From Elusimicrobiota bacterium (GTDB lineage: Bacteria; Elusimicrobiota; Elusimicrobia; UBA1565), in the NCBI GenBank assembly GCA_003450735.1, contig DMEZ01000014.1, forward strand, positions 32,572-96,571: a DNA stretch of 64,000 nucleotides, given 5' to 3'. Of the stretch, positions 9,226 through 17,910 are shown one piece after another. The stretch's first letter is position 1. Each line of letters starts with the position of its first letter. Position numbers and translations under genes: made by a program. The notes below the pieces were generated by a model, which saw only the letters and a program-made list of their open reading frames with translations, was not told the origin of the DNA and searched no databases.

Positions 9226-10226
9226 CCTGGAAGCGCCTGCAAGACGACGCCCCCGGCGAGGACTGGGACGCCTGGCTGGCCCAGGCCCCGGACGCGAATC
9301 CCTTCCAGGCGCGCGCCTGGGCCGGCCACAAGCGCGCCGCGGGCTGGCGGGCGGAGCGCTGGGCCGCCTACGGCGGCGCCGGCGAGCGCCTCGCCTGCCT
9401 GCAGGCGCTGGTCAAGCCCCTCCCTTTCGGCCGCAAGCTGGCCTGGGCGCCCGGCGGGCCCCTGGCCGGCTCCGCTCCCGACGCTCTCGCCCCGGCCTTG
9501 GACGCCTGGCTGAAAGGCTTCCGCTCGACGGGCGGGATCTATTTCCGCTGCCGCTGCCACCTCCCGCTCTCCCCCGAGCGCGCCGCCGCGATGTCGGCCT
9601 GCCTGCGCAGGCCCGTCGTCGCCATCAACAGCGGGAAGACCCTTTTGCACGACCTTTCGGGCGCTCTGCCGGAGCTGCGGGCCAGGATGAGCTCCAAGCA
9701 TCGCTACTACGTCAAGCAGGCCGAGAAGGCGGGCTTGAGCTGGGACCGCGGGCATTCGAAAGAGCACGGCCGCGCGTTCCTGGCCCTCTACGAGGAGCTG
9801 GCGCGGGCGAAGGGCATCGGGGGCCGGCTCTTCCCGCCCTCCAGCATCGAAAGTCTGCGCCGCTCTTTCGATGAGGACTGCCTCATCCTTCTGGGCCGCA
9901 AGGACGGCGCGCCCGTGAGCGGCTGTCTCGTCCTGCTGGCCGGCGGGAGCGCGTTCTATCTCATGGCCGCGACCAACGCCGCTGGGCGCAAGCTCAGCGC
10001 GGCCTACGCCATGGTCCCGGCGCTCTTCGAGGCCCTGAAGGGCCGCGGCGTGAGCCGCTTCGACTTCGGCGGCATCGACCCCGCCTCGAAGGGGTCTTCG
10101 GGAGTCGACCACTTCAAGCGCGGCTTCGGCGGCGTCGAGACGGACTACCTGGGCGAGTGGGACTGGTCCTCCCCCTCCTGGGCCCATCCCCTCCTGTCCG
10201 CCGCGGCGGGGCTCAAGGCGTCATGA
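9219..10226 (+). CDS. FemAB/GNAT-like acyltransferase
   Basis: The 335-residue product has FQARAWAGHKRAAGW near the N-terminus and MSSKHRYYVKQAEKAGL then FYLMAATNAAGRKLSAAYAMVPALFEALKGRGVSRFDFGGID, the pattern of FemAB/peptidoglycan-bridge and related double-GNAT acyltransferases. Known relatives transfer aminoacyl or acyl groups to cell-wall or exopolysaccharide precursors. The ATG at 9219 overlaps the preceding stop; the frame's earlier start at 9159 lies inside the upstream gene. It is followed by an ATGA-overlapping deacetylase, suggesting paired modification of an amino sugar. Confidence 0.75.
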   Translation: MVTWKRLQDDAPGEDWDAWLAQAPDANPFQARAWAGHKRAAGWRAERWAAYGGAGERLACLQALVKPLPFGRKLAWAPGGPLAGSAPDALAPALDAWLKGFRSTGGIYFRCRCHLPLSPERAAAMSACLRRPVVAINSGKTLLHDLSGALPELRARMSSKHRYYVKQAEKAGLSWDRGHSKEHGRAFLALYEELARAKGIGGRLFPPSSIESLRRSFDEDCLILLGRKDGAPVSGCLVLLAGGSAFYLMAATNAAGRKLSAAYAMVPALFEALKGRGVSRFDFGGIDPASKGSSGVDHFKRGFGGVETDYLGEWDWSSPSWAHPLLSAAAGLKAS

Positions 10227-10990
10227 GGGCCCCGGCGAAGTACCTGCTCATGCGGCCCCTCTCGAGGCTCGTCGACGCCCTCCGCGACCCGCCCAAGGCC
10301 GGCCTGCGCGTCCTGCTCTACCACTCCGTCGGCACGGCCCTCCCGGACGACCCGCACGGCATCGGCATCGACGAATGCTCGTTCAAGCGGCACGTCGACC
10401 ACCTCTCCTCGCGCGAGGCCGGCTACGCGTTTTGCCCCTTCGCGGCCCCGCCCGCGGACAGCCTCGGGCTGGCCTGGACCTTCGACGACGGCTTCAAGGA
10501 CGTCCTCTCGAAGGCCGCCCCCCTCCTCGCCGCAAAGAACATCCCCTTCACGGTCTTCGCCACCGCGGACTTCATCCGCCAGGGCTCGCCCCTCTACCTG
10601 GACGAGGCGGAGCTCAAGGAGCTGGCCCGCCTGCCCGGGGTCTCGATCGGCTCCCACGCCAAGACCCACCGCCTGCTGACCTCCCTGGGCCCGCGCGAGC
10701 TCGACGAGGAGCTGCGCTCGAGCAAGCGGTACCTGGAGGACCTGCTGGGCCGGCCGGTCGAATCCCTCTCTTATCCCAACGGGGCGGTCGACCGCCGGGT
10801 GCGCGACGCGGCCCGGGCGGCCGGCTACCGCCTGGGCGGCTCGAGCCGCTACGGGCTCAACGTCGAGGGCCGCGACCCCCTGCTCCTGTGCCGGACCGAG
10901 ATCGTGGCCTGGGACAGCGTCGGCGACCTCGAGCTCAAGGCCGGCGGCGCCTGGGACTGGTTCGGCTGGAGGCATCCGGACCCGGCCTGA
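10223..10990 (+). CDS. polysaccharide deacetylase (carbohydrate esterase 4)
   Basis: The 255-residue NodB-homology protein has LLYHSV (31-36), TFDDGFKD with Asp88-Asp89, and SHAKTH with His145 and His149 as the metal ligands, then LSYPNG. It lacks a clear signal peptide, so it may act on a cytoplasmic or membrane-bound precursor. Start ATG 10223 overlaps the FemAB-like stop (ATGA). It probably removes N-acetyl groups from a glycan unit. Confidence 0.85.
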   Translation: MRAPAKYLLMRPLSRLVDALRDPPKAGLRVLLYHSVGTALPDDPHGIGIDECSFKRHVDHLSSREAGYAFCPFAAPPADSLGLAWTFDDGFKDVLSKAAPLLAAKNIPFTVFATADFIRQGSPLYLDEAELKELARLPGVSIGSHAKTHRLLTSLGPRELDEELRSSKRYLEDLLGRPVESLSYPNGAVDRRVRDAARAAGYRLGGSSRYGLNVEGRDPLLLCRTEIVAWDSVGDLELKAGGAWDWFGWRHPDPA

Positions 10991-10996
10991 TTCTGA

Positions 10997-11002
10997 TAGA
11001 AT
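10997..11002 (+). promoter_or_regulatory. internal -10 element (TAGAAT)
   Basis: TCTGATAGAAT lies 17 bp before the ATG at 11020, in one of the few gaps of the glycan operon, with GGAGA between as ribosome binding site. It may give an internal promoter for the LegB-like gene onward. Confidence 0.45.
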
Positions 11003-11019
11003 GCCGGACGGAGAAATCG

Positions 11020-12012
11020 ATGAACTGGAGAGCCAAGAAGGTGCTGGTGACGGGTGCGGGCGGCTTCATCGGAAGCCATCTGAGCGAGGAGCTCGCGAAC
11101 CGCGGCGCCTCGGTCCGCGCGCTGGTCCACTACAACTCGCTCAACCGGTGGGGGCATCTGGAGTCCCTGCCCAAGGAGACGCTCCGGCGCATCCGGGTGG
11201 TCGCGGGGGACGTGACGGACCCCGCCTGCGTCCGCGAAGCCGTCCATGGCTGCGACATCGTCTTCCACCTGGCCGCGCTCATCGCCATCCCCTACTCCTA
11301 CGCGGCCCCCTCGAGCTACGCGCAGACGAACGTGCTGGGCACGCTCAACGTCCTCGACGCCTGCCGGCTCGCCAAGGCCGCCAAGCTCGTGCACACGTCG
11401 ACCTCCGAGGTCTACGGGACCGCGCGCTACACGCCCATCGACGAAGAGCACCCCCTCCAGGGGCAGTCCCCCTATTCCGCCTCCAAGATCGGGGCGGACC
11501 AGCTGGCCTTGAGCTTCCACCGCTCTTTCGGCCTGCCCGTGGCCGTGATCCGGCCCTTCAACGCCTTCGGCCCGCGCCAATCCGCCCGGGCCGTCCTGCC
11601 CACCATCCTGAGCCAGCTGCTCTCCGGCTACGAGGAATTGTCGCTGGGCTCGCTCTCGCCGGTCCGGGACTTCTCCTACGTGAGCGACACCGTGGCGGGG
11701 TTCCTCGCCGTGGCCGCCTCCCCCAAGAGCGTCGGAGAAGTCATCAACATCGGCTCGGGGCGCGGGATCACCGTGGGCGAGGCCGCCCAGGCCGCGATGC
11801 GGGTCGTCGGGCGCAAGGCCCGGATCCGGAAGGAGACCGCCCGCCTGCGGCCGCCCCGCAGCGAAGTCCTGCGCCTCATCGCCTCCAACGCCAAGGCCCG
11901 CCGCCTGCTCGGCTGGAAGCCTTCCGTCCGGTTCGAGGACGGCCTGCGCCTCACCGCGCGGCACATCGCCGGCCATCTCGACGACTACAAAGCCGGCCTC
12001 TACAATGTATGA
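11020..12012 (+). CDS. NAD-dependent 4,6-dehydratase, LegB-like
   Basis: The 330-residue extended SDR has GAGGFIGSH (12-20), TSTSEVYG (127-134) and catalytic Tyr152/Lys156 (YSASK). The segment VHYNSLNRWGHLESLPKE at ~36-53 is close to the family typified by LegB, the UDP-GlcNAc 4,6-dehydratase of legionaminic acid synthesis. No legionaminate synthase is in the window, so the product may feed another 6-deoxy sugar. The frame is open from 10375; ATG 11020 is chosen for the SD and the conserved N-terminus. Confidence 0.75.
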   Translation: MNWRAKKVLVTGAGGFIGSHLSEELANRGASVRALVHYNSLNRWGHLESLPKETLRRIRVVAGDVTDPACVREAVHGCDIVFHLAALIAIPYSYAAPSSYAQTNVLGTLNVLDACRLAKAAKLVHTSTSEVYGTARYTPIDEEHPLQGQSPYSASKIGADQLALSFHRSFGLPVAVIRPFNAFGPRQSARAVLPTILSQLLSGYEELSLGSLSPVRDFSYVSDTVAGFLAVAASPKSVGEVINIGSGRGITVGEAAQAAMRVVGRKARIRKETARLRPPRSEVLRLIASNAKARRLLGWKPSVRFEDGLRLTARHIAGHLDDYKAGLYNV

Positions 12013-12866
12013 GGATCCTGATCACCGGCGCCGGCGGCTTCCTGGGAGGGAGCCTGCTCGAAGCGCTCCGGGCGCGGGGCCGCTCGGCCGTCGTCGGGCT
12101 CGATAAGCGCCCCGGCCCCGGGCTCCTGCGGGCCGACCTGCGCAGGCCGAAAGAAGCGCTGGCGGCGCTGCGCAGGGCCCGCCCCGACGCGGTCTTCCAC
12201 CTGGCGGGCGGCACGCACGCGGCCTGGCCAAAGCTCTGGGAGGCCCACGTCCTGTCCACCTACGGCCTCCTGGAGGCCCTCCGCTCCCTTCCGCCGCGCT
12301 CGCGCCCGCGCGTCGTCCTGGCGGGCTCGGCCCACGAGCACGCCCCCAAGGACGCCTACGGCTGGTCGAAGCTCTGCCAGAGCCAGCTGGCCTTGGCCTA
12401 CGTCCCGATGGGCGTCGAGGTCGTCGTCGCCCGCCTCTCCAACCTCGTGGGGCCGGGCCTGCCGGAGCGCCACGCCCTCTCCTCGTTCTGCCGCCAGGCC
12501 GCGCTCATCGAGGCGGGCCGCCTTTCGGAGCTGAGCGCCCGCGGGAGCCTCGCCTCCGGGCGGGATTTCGTGGACGTGCGCGACGCCTGCCGCGCGCTGC
12601 TCGCCCTGGCCCGCAAGGGGGAGCCCGGGACGGCCTACGACGTCTGCTCCGGCCGCACGACCCGGGTGAGCGAAGCTTTGCGCCTCCTCCAGGGCCTGGC
12701 GAAGCGGCCGCTGGCCGTGCGCGCGAAGGCCCCTTGCGCCCCCGCCGACCGGATGCGGGTCTCCCCGGCCGCCCTGCGCAAGCGGACCGGCTGGAAGCCT
12801 CGCTTCACGCTCCGGGAGAGCCTGCGCGCCCTCCTCGACGACTGGCGCGGCCGCATAGGGTCGTGA
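12009..12866 (+). CDS. NAD-dependent sugar epimerase/reductase (SDR)
   Basis: The 285-residue product has GAGGFLGGS (7-15), an AGSAHEH motif (105-111), and Tyr117/Lys121 (YGWSK), resembling GDP-4-keto-6-deoxymannose reductases and related epimerases. It overlaps the LegB-like dehydratase by ATGA, as expected for an enzyme acting on that dehydratase's 4-keto product. Confidence 0.75.
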   Translation: MRILITGAGGFLGGSLLEALRARGRSAVVGLDKRPGPGLLRADLRRPKEALAALRRARPDAVFHLAGGTHAAWPKLWEAHVLSTYGLLEALRSLPPRSRPRVVLAGSAHEHAPKDAYGWSKLCQSQLALAYVPMGVEVVVARLSNLVGPGLPERHALSSFCRQAALIEAGRLSELSARGSLASGRDFVDVRDACRALLALARKGEPGTAYDVCSGRTTRVSEALRLLQGLAKRPLAVRAKAPCAPADRMRVSPAALRKRTGWKPRFTLRESLRALLDDWRGRIGS

Positions 12867-12867
12867 C

Positions 12868-14001
12868 TTGAGCGCGCACCCCTTCCTCCAGGGCCGCCAG
12901 ATCGTCCTCCTCTCCAGCGTGGATTGGAGCGCCGCCTGGCAGCGCCACCACGCCTGGGCCGAGCAGTTCGCGGCGGCGGGGGCGGAGGTGTTCTTCGTCG
13001 AGAACACCGGGTTCCGCGGCCTGCGCTGGAAGGACGCCGGCCGCGTCTTCTCCCGCCTGGGCCGGCTCTTCGCCCCGCCGGCGCCGGCGCGCCTGCGCGT
13101 GGTCGCTCCCGGCGTGCTGCCCCCGACCGCCCCGGCCTTCCGCGCGCTCAACGCGGCCTTCCTCGTACCGGCTCTCGTGCGCAAGCTGAGGGGCCTCGGC
13201 CTGCGCCTGGGGCCGACCGTGGTGGCCTACCTGCCCACCGCCACGACCCTCTCGATCCTCGACGCCCTCTCCCCGTCGGCGGTGGTCTACGACTGCGCCG
13301 CCTTCTTCCACGCCCATCCGAATCCGCCCTACGACCTCGAGCTGACCGAGACCGCCCTGCTCAAGCGCTCGGACCTCGTGCTGACCGACGCGCACACGCT
13401 CTTCGGGATCTACCGCGGAAGGCACCCTCACGTGCTCGAGGTCCACCATGGCGTCTCGGAGGAGTTCTTCCTCCCGCCGCCGAAGCCCGGCGGCCCCTAC
13501 AAGAAGCTCTGCTATTTCGGCACAGTCTGGAGCGCCCTGGACTTCGCCGCGCTGGAGGCGCTGGCGGGGGCGGGCTTCGAGGTGACCCTCCTGGGCCCCG
13601 TCAAGGAAGCCCCGCGCCTGCCGGGCTCCATCCGCGTGCTCCCGGCGGTATCGCACGAGGAGCTGCCCCGCGCCTTGTCCGGCTGCGACGCCCTGCTCCT
13701 GCCTTACGCGATGACGCCGTTCAGCCAGGGCGTCATCCCGGCGAAGACCTACGAGTGCCTGGCCACGGGCCGGCCGGTCATCGCCGCGCCCCTGCCCGCT
13801 CTCAAGCCCCTGGGCGGCCTGCTCTACTGGGCCTCATCCCCGGCGGAGTACGCGGACGTCGCGCGGAAGCTGGGGGAGACCGAGTCTTCGGAGCGCGTCG
13901 CCGCCCGCCTCCAGGCCGCGCGGGGGTGCTCGACCTCGGCGCAGTTCGCCAAGATCGCCGCCGCCCTCGAAGCCGCCCTTTACGGCCGCCATGAAAATTG
14001 A
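12868..14001 (+). CDS. GT-B glycosyltransferase
   Basis: The 377-residue product has VLLSSVDWSAAWQRHHAWAEQFAAAG at its N-terminus and, in the C-terminal domain, LPYAMTPFSQGVIPAKTYECLATGRPVIA, the donor-binding signature of GT4-type enzymes that use nucleotide sugars. Start appears to be TTG at 12868, one base after the preceding stop. It belongs to the co-directional glycan run. Sugar unknown. Confidence 0.75.
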   Translation: MSAHPFLQGRQIVLLSSVDWSAAWQRHHAWAEQFAAAGAEVFFVENTGFRGLRWKDAGRVFSRLGRLFAPPAPARLRVVAPGVLPPTAPAFRALNAAFLVPALVRKLRGLGLRLGPTVVAYLPTATTLSILDALSPSAVVYDCAAFFHAHPNPPYDLELTETALLKRSDLVLTDAHTLFGIYRGRHPHVLEVHHGVSEEFFLPPPKPGGPYKKLCYFGTVWSALDFAALEALAGAGFEVTLLGPVKEAPRLPGSIRVLPAVSHEELPRALSGCDALLLPYAMTPFSQGVIPAKTYECLATGRPVIAAPLPALKPLGGLLYWASSPAEYADVARKLGETESSERVAARLQAARGCSTSAQFAKIAAALEAALYGRHEN

Positions 14002-14019
14002 AATACTCCGTGGATCCCG

Positions 14020-14715
14020 ATGAGCGTCCGAAAACTCAGCATCCTGGTCCCGGTCTTCAACGAGGCCCGCACGGTCGCGGAGCTCATCGCGCGGGTGCGC
14101 AAGGTCGAGCTGCCCGTGGAGCGCGAGCTCATCGTGGTGGACGACGCCTCCACCGACGGCACCCCGGACATCCTGGAGAAGCTCCAGGGCCCGGACATGA
14201 CCGTTCTGCGCCATCCCGAGAACCGCGGCAAGGGCGCCGCCCTCCACACGGCCCTGGCGCGGGCGAGCGGGGAGGCCGTGATCGTGCAGGACGCCGACCT
14301 GGAGTACGACCCGCGCGACTACGCCCGCCTGCTCGAGCCGATGCTCGACGGTCGCGCCGACGTGGTCTACGGCTCGCGATTTTTGGGCGGCCCGCACCGG
14401 GTGCTGTTCTTCTGGCACTACGCCGCCAACGTGGGCTTCACCCTGCTCACGGACATCCTCTATAACGTGAACCTGACGGACATGGGCGTCTGCTACAAGC
14501 TGTTCCGGACCGACGTCCTGCGCTCCTTCCCCCTGCGCGAGAAAGGCTTCGGCTTCGAGCCGGAGGTGACGGCCAAGGTCTGCAAGCGCCACCTGCGCAT
14601 CTACGAGGTGCCCATCTCCTACAGCGGGCGCACCTTCGCGGAAGGCAAGAAGATCTCCTGGCGCGACGGCTTCGTGTACCTCTGGGGCCTGCTGCGCTAC
14701 CGGCTCGCCGACTAG
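14020..14715 (+). CDS. family 2 glycosyltransferase, dolichol-phosphate-mannose-synthase-like
   Basis: The 231-residue soluble GT-A enzyme has LSILVPVFNEARTVAELI, VVDDASTDGTPDIL, DADLEYDPRDY (metal-binding DxD) and GFGFEPEVTAK. Length and motifs match polyprenyl-phosphate mannose/glucose synthases lacking a membrane anchor. It could make the polyprenyl-phosphate sugar used by GT-C enzymes such as those at 25300-31363. Confidence 0.85.
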   Translation: MSVRKLSILVPVFNEARTVAELIARVRKVELPVERELIVVDDASTDGTPDILEKLQGPDMTVLRHPENRGKGAALHTALARASGEAVIVQDADLEYDPRDYARLLEPMLDGRADVVYGSRFLGGPHRVLFFWHYAANVGFTLLTDILYNVNLTDMGVCYKLFRTDVLRSFPLREKGFGFEPEVTAKVCKRHLRIYEVPISYSGRTFAEGKKISWRDGFVYLWGLLRYRLAD

Positions 14716-15782
14716 TGTCGCGCGCCATCCAGGTCCTCGAATGCGGCGGCCCGGGCGGCACGGGCCACCAGGTCGCGGCCATCGTCCGCGGGCTCGACAA
14801 GACGCGCTTCGAGACGACGCTCGTCTACGCCGTCCGCCCGGGGAGCTCGCCCGCCGACTTCGAGAAGCTCGCCTCGGGCGCGGCGCGCTATGTCCACGTC
14901 CCGGAGATGACGCGGGAGATCGCTCCGCTCAAGGACCTGGCGGCCTGGTGGAAGCTCTATCGGCTCTTCCGCGAGCTCAAGCCGGACGTCGTGCACGCCC
15001 ACTCCTCCAAGGCGGGGGTCCTGGCCCGGACGGCGGCCTGGGCCGCCGGCGTGCCGAAGGTCTTCTATTCGCCGCGGGGCTATTCGTTCCTCCAGCAGGA
15101 CCGCTCGCCGCTGAGCCGCGCGCTCTACTGGGGACTGGAGGCCTCGGTCTCGTGGATCGGCGCCATCGCGGCCTGCTCGGAGAGCGAGGCGGCCCTGGCG
15201 CGGAGCCTGCCGACGAGCGGGCGGGTGGTGGTCGCTCGCGACGCCTACCTGGGGGAGCTCCACGAGGGCCCGCCGGCCAAGGAGCTGGTCGTCTGCGCGG
15301 CGGGCCGCATGAGCTATCCGCGCCACCCGGAGGCCTTCGTGCGGCTGGCCAAGAAGGGGCTTAAAGCCCGGTTCGTCTGGATCGGCGGAGGCGAGCTGGA
15401 GGCCTCCGTGAGGGCCCTGGCCGGGGACGCGGTGGAGATCACCGGCTGGCTGAGCCACGAGGCCGCCCTGGAGAAGATCAAAGCCGGCTCCATCTTCGTG
15501 CACTACTCGCGCTGGGAGGGGCTGCCCAACGCGGTGCTGGAGGCGATGGCCTGCGGCCTGCCCGTGGTGGCCTCGGACCTCCCCGCCAACCACGAGCTCG
15601 TCGAGAACGGCAGGACGGGCTGGGTGGTCCAAGACGAGGACGAGCTCTTGGAACGGGTGCGGGCCCTGGCGGCCGACGAGCGCCGCCGCGCCGAGATGGG
15701 GAAGGCGGGGCGGGAAGTCGTCCGCTCGGAGTACGGCCTGGAGCGCCTGCTCCAGGAGCTGGGCGAGCTTTATTCGGGATAG
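14715..15782 (+). CDS. family 4 glycosyltransferase
   Basis: The 355-residue GT-B enzyme starts at GTG 14715 overlapping the preceding TAG. Near its N-terminus is GGPGGTGHQVAAI, and later VVHAHSSKAGVLAR, then FVHYSRWEGLPNAVLEAMACGLPVVASDLPANHELV, the classical E-x7-E region of GT4 enzymes. Last gene of the long overlapping operon. Confidence 0.85.
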   Translation: MSRAIQVLECGGPGGTGHQVAAIVRGLDKTRFETTLVYAVRPGSSPADFEKLASGAARYVHVPEMTREIAPLKDLAAWWKLYRLFRELKPDVVHAHSSKAGVLARTAAWAAGVPKVFYSPRGYSFLQQDRSPLSRALYWGLEASVSWIGAIAACSESEAALARSLPTSGRVVVARDAYLGELHEGPPAKELVVCAAGRMSYPRHPEAFVRLAKKGLKARFVWIGGGELEASVRALAGDAVEITGWLSHEAALEKIKAGSIFVHYSRWEGLPNAVLEAMACGLPVVASDLPANHELVENGRTGWVVQDEDELLERVRALAADERRRAEMGKAGREVVRSEYGLERLLQELGELYSG

Positions 15783-15789
15783 TTGATGG

Positions 15790-15795
15790 TAAAAT
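15790..15795 (+). promoter_or_regulatory. -10 element (TAAAAT) for the small membrane protein
   Basis: TTGATGGTAAAAT precedes the ATG at 15831 by 35 bp; CAGGAG, 4 bp before the start, is the ribosome binding site. Confidence 0.4.
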
Positions 15796-15830
15796 GAAGT
15801 CCATCAGTTTCGAATAGATCAGGAGCCCCA

Positions 15831-16361
15831 ATGGAAACGCTCCAGGCCGCAGTCGTCCTGCCCTTCATCGTCCTCTTCTCGACCCTCTCGATGCTGGGTC
15901 ATATCACCGCCAACGTCCCCCTCGTCGGGATCTTCCTCTTCGCGCTCCTCGGCGCCATCGCCTACGGCGGGATCCGCCTGTCCCGCACTCCCGGCCGCTC
16001 CCCCCTCCTCCGACGCCTCCTGCTCATCGCCGGCGTCTGCGCGGCGGCCTTCGGCCTGGCCGCCATCCCCTTCGTATTCATCGGAGTCAGCAGCGCGCGC
16101 TTCGAGGATTGGCATTCCTCCGGAGCGGGCCTTCAGCCCGGCATGACCCTCGCCGACGCCCGCGCCGCGCTCGCACGGAAGGGCCCGGTGACGGAGCTGT
16201 CCATGGATGGGCCTGAGGGCAGCACGGGCGTGCGCTTCCAGGTCGAGCCCATCGGGCTGGCGAAATACCACTTCGGCTTCTTCTTGCACGACCTCTACTA
16301 CATCGGCCTCAAGGTGGACGCCTCGGGCAAGATCGTCACGGTGGAAGCCTGGAGCGACTGA
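15831..16361 (+). CDS. membrane protein with BamE-like C-terminal segment
   Basis: The 176-residue product has three predicted membrane segments (about 6-24, 28-48, 62-86). The C-terminal ~75 residues (GAGLQPGMTLADARAALARKGPV..) resemble the short alpha-beta repeat of SmpA/BamE-type domains, in which GMT..(D/E)V..LG.P is conserved. No enzymatic motif. Function unknown. Confidence 0.6.
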   Translation: METLQAAVVLPFIVLFSTLSMLGHITANVPLVGIFLFALLGAIAYGGIRLSRTPGRSPLLRRLLLIAGVCAAAFGLAAIPFVFIGVSSARFEDWHSSGAGLQPGMTLADARAALARKGPVTELSMDGPEGSTGVRFQVEPIGLAKYHFGFFLHDLYYIGLKVDASGKIVTVEAWSD

Positions 16362-16372
16362 GCCTCGCGGAC

Positions 16373-16873
16373 ATGGCCATCCGGATCGTCGAAGGCGACC
16401 TTCTGGACCAGCCCGTGGAGTGCATCGTCAACGCCTGGAACCGGAACATCATCCCCTGGTGGCTGCTCCTGCCGCAGGGGGTCTCGGGGGCGATCAAGAA
16501 GCGCGCGGGCTACGGGCCGTTCTTCGAGCTGGGGAGGATGGGGCCCATCCCTTTGGGCGGAGCGGTGCTGACGAAAGCGGGCAGGCTGCCGTTCAAAGGA
16601 ATCATCCACGTGGCGGGGATCGACATGCTCTGGAGGTCTTCGGAACGGTCCCTGCGGGCCTGCGTGCGCAACGCCCTGGCCTTGGCGCGGGAGAAGGGGT
16701 TCCAGTCGGTGGCGTTCCCCCTCATCGGAGCGGGCACGGGGGGCGGCGACCCGGAGCGGGTGCTGCGGCTCATGGTGTCGGAGGCGAAGGCCTCGGAGTT
16801 CGAGGGCGAAGTCCGCATCGTCGTGTTCAACAGGAAGCTGGCGGCGGGCTTCACGGCCGTTCCCGCGGCCTAG
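16373..16873 (+). CDS. macro domain protein
   Basis: The 166-residue protein is a stand-alone macro domain: IRIVEGDLLDQPVECIVNAWN at the N-terminus (the NAAN-like ADP-ribose loop is NAWN), GGAVLTKAG (adenine/distal ribose side) and FPLIGAGTGGGDPERVLRLM (phosphate-binding loop). Relatives bind or hydrolyse ADP-ribose or O-acetyl-ADP-ribose. Asn-to-Trp in the loop is unusual. It is 11 bp after the membrane protein and converges with the next gene. Confidence 0.85.
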   Translation: MAIRIVEGDLLDQPVECIVNAWNRNIIPWWLLLPQGVSGAIKKRAGYGPFFELGRMGPIPLGGAVLTKAGRLPFKGIIHVAGIDMLWRSSERSLRACVRNALALAREKGFQSVAFPLIGAGTGGGDPERVLRLMVSEAKASEFEGEVRIVVFNRKLAAGFTAVPAA

Positions 16874-17394
16874 ATCTTCTTCTTCCGGGCCTGATGCCAG
16901 CTCAACCAGAGTTCGAGTTCGCGCCTATAGTCCGCCCGCACGGCCGTCTCGTAGATGTCCACCGGGCTTAGGTTGTTGACGAGCCCGTCCGCCCCCAGGG
17001 ACAGGCGCTCCACGCGCAGCACGCGGGCGAGCTTGCCGTCCAGGCTCATGAGGAAGGTGCGGCCGATGACGCGGGTGCCCCGCTCCACCTTCCCGGTGGA
17101 GTCCATGCGCCAGAGGACGACGGCCGCGGGGCGGACCGTCTTGCCGTCCGAGTTGTAGGCGACCGTGAAGGAGCGCTGGCGGCCGTCCGGCGAGCCTTGG
17201 CCCTCCAGGGCGACCTCGCGCACGGGGGTCTCCACCGCGTGGGCGAAGCCCATGAGTTGGGCGTTGTCGGCGTCGATGAGGTTGTCGCGACCGTGGTCGA
17301 CGACGTAGGCGATCAACTCTTTGAGGCCGTTCTTCGGAGAGGCGAAGAGCGGGCCCGGAAGGAGGAGGAGAGCGAGGAGCGCGGTGAGGCGCAT
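16870..17394 (-). CDS. exported protein of unknown function
   Basis: The 174-residue product begins with a clear signal peptide (MRLTALLALLLLPGPLFAS) and has no recognised domain. The body has regular alternating strands (RQRSFTVAYNSDGKTVRPAAVVLWRMD) and a Lys-rich C-terminus, suggesting a small periplasmic beta-rich protein. It overlaps the macro gene tail-to-tail by 4 bp. Confidence 0.65.
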   Translation of the reverse strand: MRLTALLALLLLPGPLFASPKNGLKELIAYVVDHGRDNLIDADNAQLMGFAHAVETPVREVALEGQGSPDGRQRSFTVAYNSDGKTVRPAAVVLWRMDSTGKVERGTRVIGRTFLMSLDGKLARVLRVERLSLGADGLVNNLSPVDIYETAVRADYRRELELWLSWHQARKKKI

Positions 17395-17417
17395 GGCTCA
17401 AGATAACATTTTCCGCG

Positions 17418-17455
17418 CCAGAAATAGGCCGACCGGTTGGCCGGCCTTTTTCTGG
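17418..17455. terminator. bidirectional hairpin terminator
   Basis: CCAGAAATAGGCC pairs with GGCCTTTTTCTGG around a GC-rich inner stem (GGCCGACC/GGCCGGCC, one mismatch, GGTT loop). The A-tract and T-tract in the stem suit termination in either direction. It separates the exported-protein start from the toxin-antitoxin module. Confidence 0.6.
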
Positions 17456-17610
17456 TCTCGCCAACATAGCTCGACCCCCAAATCGGACGGATTTTTTGAA
17501 ATTTTTCGTGCTAGGATTCGTTTTAAGGACATGAAAGCACAGGTCAGTCCACTCTTAGGCATATCGATTTTCATAACGCACCCGAACAGCTTTGTTTGGG
17601 TCTTGCGAAT

Positions 17611-17630
17611 GTATACTCCACAGTGTATAC
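17611..17630. promoter_or_regulatory. inverted-repeat operator before the antitoxin gene
   Basis: GTATAC(N8)GTATAC lies 7 bp before the antitoxin ATG at 17638. Arms are perfect 6-mers. Phd/YefM-type antitoxins repress their own promoters by binding such repeats, so this is the likely operator. Confidence 0.65.
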
Positions 17631-17637
17631 TTATGGC

Positions 17638-17910
17638 ATGACTAGAACTATTACCCTCAAAGAACTCCGACCCGAGCTGCCGCACGTAGCCGACTCCATT
17701 GAATCTAAGCTCGACCGCTACATCGTCACTCGGCACGGCCATCCCGTCATGATGCTGATCAGCCCTGAGGACTATGAGGGTCTGCTTGAGACCATTGATG
17801 TCCTCTCGGACAAATCTGCCGCCAAGAGAATCCGCAAGTCCTGGCGGGAGACACGTGCCGGCAAGACCGTTTCGTTAGAAGCCCTTCGGCACAGATTAGA
17901 AAGTGTATAG
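17638..17910 (+). CDS. type II antitoxin, Phd/YefM family
   Basis: The 90-residue product has the Phd/YefM fold signature TLKELRPELPHVADSIE..DRYIVTRHGHPVMMLISPEDYEGLLETIDVL, with the DNA-binding N-terminus and a charged C-terminal toxin-binding tail. A longer frame starts at 17596, but that would place the start inside the operator palindrome; ATG 17638 (MTRTITLKEL) is chosen. It overlaps the toxin by 8 bp. Base composition is lower in GC than flanking genes, suggesting acquisition. Confidence 0.85.
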   Translation: MTRTITLKELRPELPHVADSIESKLDRYIVTRHGHPVMMLISPEDYEGLLETIDVLSDKSAAKRIRKSWRETRAGKTVSLEALRHRLESV

